Shown piece by piece: positions 4,279 through 6,470 of a stretch of 6,470 bases of DNA. Both the position numbers and the translations under genes were made by a program. Source of the DNA: Synechococcus sp. CPC35. Lineage in GTDB: Bacteria; Cyanobacteriota; Cyanobacteriia; PCC-6307; Cyanobiaceae. The stretch is taken from contig NYUU01000020.1 in assembly GCA_002684175.1 (NCBI GenBank), positions 10,119 to 16,588 of the forward strand. Reading direction: 5' to 3'. Within the stretch, counting starts at the first letter, position 1. Each line of letters starts with the position of its first letter. The notes below the pieces were generated by a model. It worked only from the letters and a program-made list of their open reading frames with translations, ran no database searches and was not told where the DNA came from.

Positions 4279-6333
4279 ATGGTGACTGCGAGACTGCACC
4301 CACGAACGATTGAAGCCGTCAAGGAGAGGGCTGACATTGTTGAAGTGGTGGGTGAGCACGTGGTGCTCAAGAAGAAGGGTCGGGAATTCGTTGGCATCTG
4401 TCCCTTCCACGACGACAGCAAACCGTCGATGACGGTATCCCCGGCAAAGCAGTTCTATTACTGCTTTTCCTGTGGAGCAGGCGGCAATTCCATCAAGTTT
4501 TTGATGGAGTTCCAGCGTCAGAGCTTCAGTGATGTGGTTCTGGATCTGGCACGGCGTTATCAGCTGCCGATCGAGACCGTTGACGGACCACAACAGGAGC
4601 GGCTGAGACAGCAACTGTCCCGACGTGAGACCCTGCAACGTGCGCTTGCCCTGGCTTCAGGCTGGTTTCGCAGCCAGTTGAAGAGCCCCTCTGGACAAGC
4701 AGCCCTGGCGTACCTCACGGAACAGCGCGGCTTCAGTCCAGCCACTCTTGAGACATTCGAACTGGGCTATGCCCCGGATCAGTGGGATGGCCTGCTCAAA
4801 CATCTGCAGCAGGTGGAGGGACTCTCCCCGGAGATTCTTGAGGCAGCAGGACTTGTTGTGCCCCGAAAAGGGGGAAACGGTTTTTACGACCGATTTCGCC
4901 ATCGCGTGATCGTGCCCATCCACGATCGACAGGGTCGTGTGATCGGCTTCGGTGGTCGCAGCCTCGATGGCAGTGATCCCAAATATCTGAACTCACCTGA
5001 AACAGAGGTGTTTGAAAAGGGCAAACATCTCTTCGGACTGGATAAGGCGACTAATCCGATTCGCAAGGCTGATCGCGCCGTCGTGGTGGAGGGTTATTTC
5101 GATGTGATTGCCATGCATGCGGCGGGCATCACCAATGCTGTCGCCGCCCTGGGCACTGCCCTGAGCAATCAGCAGATCACACAGCTGTGCCGGATCAGCG
5201 ACAGCAAGAGGATCATCCTCAACTTCGATGCGGACGGAGCCGGCGTGAGGGCTGCGAACCGCGCCATCGGAGAGGTTGAACAGCTGGCCCTGCAGGGGCA
5301 GCTTGAACTGAGGGTGCTGCACCTCCCGTCCGGCAAGGACCCCGATGAATTCCTCAAGGGTCATGGTGCCGGGGAGTACCGCTCGCTGCTTGATCAGGCA
5401 CCGCTCTGGCTCGACTGGCAGATCGAGCAGGCACTGGCCGATCGGGACCTGACTCGCGCCGACCAGTTTCAGCAGGCCATCACCGCTCTGGTGGCACTTC
5501 TCGGCAAGCTTCCTCAGTCCGCTGTGAGAACCCACTATCTGCAACGTGTTGCGGAACGACTCAGTGGAGGTCAGGGCCGTCTAGCCCTGCAGCTGGAAGA
5601 AGACCTGCGCCAGCAGGTGAAGGGGCAACGGTGGCATGGAAGATCAAACCGTCATGAGCAGCCGGGCGAAAGCAGTCAGCGGGAGCGCTGCGAAGCGGAT
5701 CTTCTGCGTCTTTACCTTCACAGCCCGCGCCATCGCGCTGAGATACGCCAGGAACTGCGCCGTCGTGAACTGGAGGATTTCGCAATTCCCCATCACCGCC
5801 ATCTCTGGGCCGCGATCACTGAACTGGAGGAAACCAATCTCGGCGAGGGTCGGCTTGAAGCGATCAGTCGCGAGGAGGACAACGGTGATGGACTGGAGGA
5901 GATGGATCTCGCCCGACTCCTGACCGATCAACTCCTGCTGGAAAGCAGCAATCTGGTTTCAAGGCTCACACCCCTGCTCGAACCAGGAGAGCTGCAACGT
6001 CTGGCACTGTCAGAACCGCTGGAGCAGCTGCGGGGCATTGCAGCTCTGCTCGAACGGCAGAAAAGTCTCAAACGCTGCCGCCATCTTCTGGAAGCCTGGA
6101 GCGGACAGCGTCTGCAGACGCTGGAATCCTGCATCGCCGTCTTGATCGATCAGACAAAACTTCAGCAGCAGGAGGACATTGACATGGAGGTACGCATACA
6201 GGCTCTGTTCGACGAACTGAACCAGGAGGCTTTGCGTTACCAGAGTCTTTATTACTCAGAAAGAAAACACATCCTTCATCTCGACCAGCAACGCTGCTCC
6301 GGCTATCAGTCGTCGGACATCCGTACCGCCTGA
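4279..6333 (+). CDS. dnaG: DNA primase
   Basis: DnaG synthesises the RNA primers for chromosomal replication and works with the DnaB helicase. The 684-residue protein is complete. Its N-terminal CHC2 zinc domain uses C41, H44, C62 and C65 (CPFH and CFSC). The catalytic core follows with YDRFRHRVIVPIHD (203-216), GFGGRSL (223-229) and DPKYLNSPET (233-242). The Toprim metal site is EGYFD (E271, D275) and the aspartates D317 and D319 in NFDADGAG; SGKDPDEFL (351-359) comes after. A polar linker at about 440-470 leads to a C-terminal helicase-interaction region of about 210 residues. The whole is roughly 100 residues longer than E. coli DnaG (581), mostly in the C-terminal part. The start at 4279 fits the family N-terminus, but no good ribosome binding site precedes it; GTG is the second codon. 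All key residues are present and I see no frameshift. Confidence 0.98.
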   Translation: MVTARLHPRTIEAVKERADIVEVVGEHVVLKKKGREFVGICPFHDDSKPSMTVSPAKQFYYCFSCGAGGNSIKFLMEFQRQSFSDVVLDLARRYQLPIETVDGPQQERLRQQLSRRETLQRALALASGWFRSQLKSPSGQAALAYLTEQRGFSPATLETFELGYAPDQWDGLLKHLQQVEGLSPEILEAAGLVVPRKGGNGFYDRFRHRVIVPIHDRQGRVIGFGGRSLDGSDPKYLNSPETEVFEKGKHLFGLDKATNPIRKADRAVVVEGYFDVIAMHAAGITNAVAALGTALSNQQITQLCRISDSKRIILNFDADGAGVRAANRAIGEVEQLALQGQLELRVLHLPSGKDPDEFLKGHGAGEYRSLLDQAPLWLDWQIEQALADRDLTRADQFQQAITALVALLGKLPQSAVRTHYLQRVAERLSGGQGRLALQLEEDLRQQVKGQRWHGRSNRHEQPGESSQRERCEADLLRLYLHSPRHRAEIRQELRRRELEDFAIPHHRHLWAAITELEETNLGEGRLEAISREEDNGDGLEEMDLARLLTDQLLLESSNLVSRLTPLLEPGELQRLALSEPLEQLRGIAALLERQKSLKRCRHLLEAWSGQRLQTLESCIAVLIDQTKLQQQEDIDMEVRIQALFDELNQEALRYQSLYYSERKHILHLDQQRCSGYQSSDIRTA

Positions 6334-6342
6334 GTGTCTGAC

Positions 6343-6470
6343 ATGGCCAGGGTGACGGTTTTACGAACACAGCCTCGGTTGCTTCTGCTCCTGGCTTTGC
6401 TTGTTCCGCTGTCTGTTCTGGCCAGACAGCTGGATTGGCCTGATGAATGGCTGTTTTTCAATGCGATCGC
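6343..6470 (+). CDS. Unidentified exported or membrane protein, N-terminal fragment (cut by the right edge)
   Basis: The frame opens at ATG 6343 and runs 42 codons to the window end. It begins with a basic N-terminus (R3, R8, R12) and a very hydrophobic stretch rich in leucine (about 13-26), then RQLDWPDEWLFFNAI. This is a signal peptide or signal anchor, so the product is exported or membrane-bound. An in-frame GTG at 6334, immediately after the dnaG stop, is an alternative start. The gap to dnaG is 9 bp, which suggests co-transcription. The segment after the first helix is faintly like the N-terminus of PAP2-type membrane phosphatases, but no catalytic motif lies within the window and I do not assign it. 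Confidence 0.6.
   Translation, partial: MARVTVLRTQPRLLLLLALLVPLSVLARQLDWPDEWLFFNAI
6463..6470. repeat. HIP1 octamer GCGATCGC at the right edge
   Basis: This is a second perfect copy of the HIP1 palindrome, inside the last codons visible of the right-edge gene. It matches the copy at 1537-1544. Confidence 0.7.

Noticed and set aside
4123..4638. 171-codon minus-strand frame across the dnaG start
   Set aside because: It overlaps both the membrane-protein gene and the zinc domain of dnaG in other frames; no domain and no supported start.
4993..5544. 183-codon minus-strand frame within dnaG
   Set aside because: It is antisense to the conserved Toprim core of primase; its openness follows from dnaG codon use.

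Overview
The window looks like chromosomal core DNA from a picocyanobacterium of the Synechococcus/Cyanobium type. The main support is a PAM68-family photosystem II assembly factor, which is known from oxygenic phototrophs, encoded directly behind rpsO. Compact, fairly GC-rich housekeeping genes and a cyanobacterial-style DnaG with a long C-terminal region fit this. The assignment rests on recognising protein families, not on a database search.

Layout, left to right. Bases 1-84 hold the start of an unidentified minus-strand gene that runs off the left edge. Bases 85-691 are a visibly AT-rich stretch of about 600 bp with no convincing gene. It holds a hairpin at the ribosome binding site of the left gene, a weak terminator-like hairpin, an AT-only inverted repeat, an 11-bp direct repeat and one doubtful short reading frame. 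Next comes a minus-strand cluster read in the order ruvA, rpsO, pam68 (bases 2090 down to 692): Holliday-junction binding, ribosomal protein S15 and photosystem II assembly. A putative lipoprotein gene on the plus strand starts almost back to back with ruvA and ends 4 bp from the stop of a convergent minus-strand EamA/DMT-type transporter.

Upstream of the transporter is a 250-bp spacer with a 7-bp tandem repeat tract and a perfect 10-bp inverted repeat. Then comes a minus-strand gene for an unrecognised four-helix membrane protein, divergent from dnaG (primase). dnaG is complete and intact. A last plus-strand gene begins 9 bp after it and is cut by the right edge.

The recognisable genes are housekeeping: replication priming, recombination, translation, photosystem assembly and transport. 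I see no transposase, integrase, CRISPR array, tRNA, rRNA, toxin-antitoxin pair or defence module. I found no clear evidence of an undescribed system. The points most worth a second look are small: the hairpin over the left gene's ribosome binding site, the AT-rich spacer, the heptad repeat tract, the very tight ruvA/lipoprotein divergence, and the unknown membrane protein next to dnaG.
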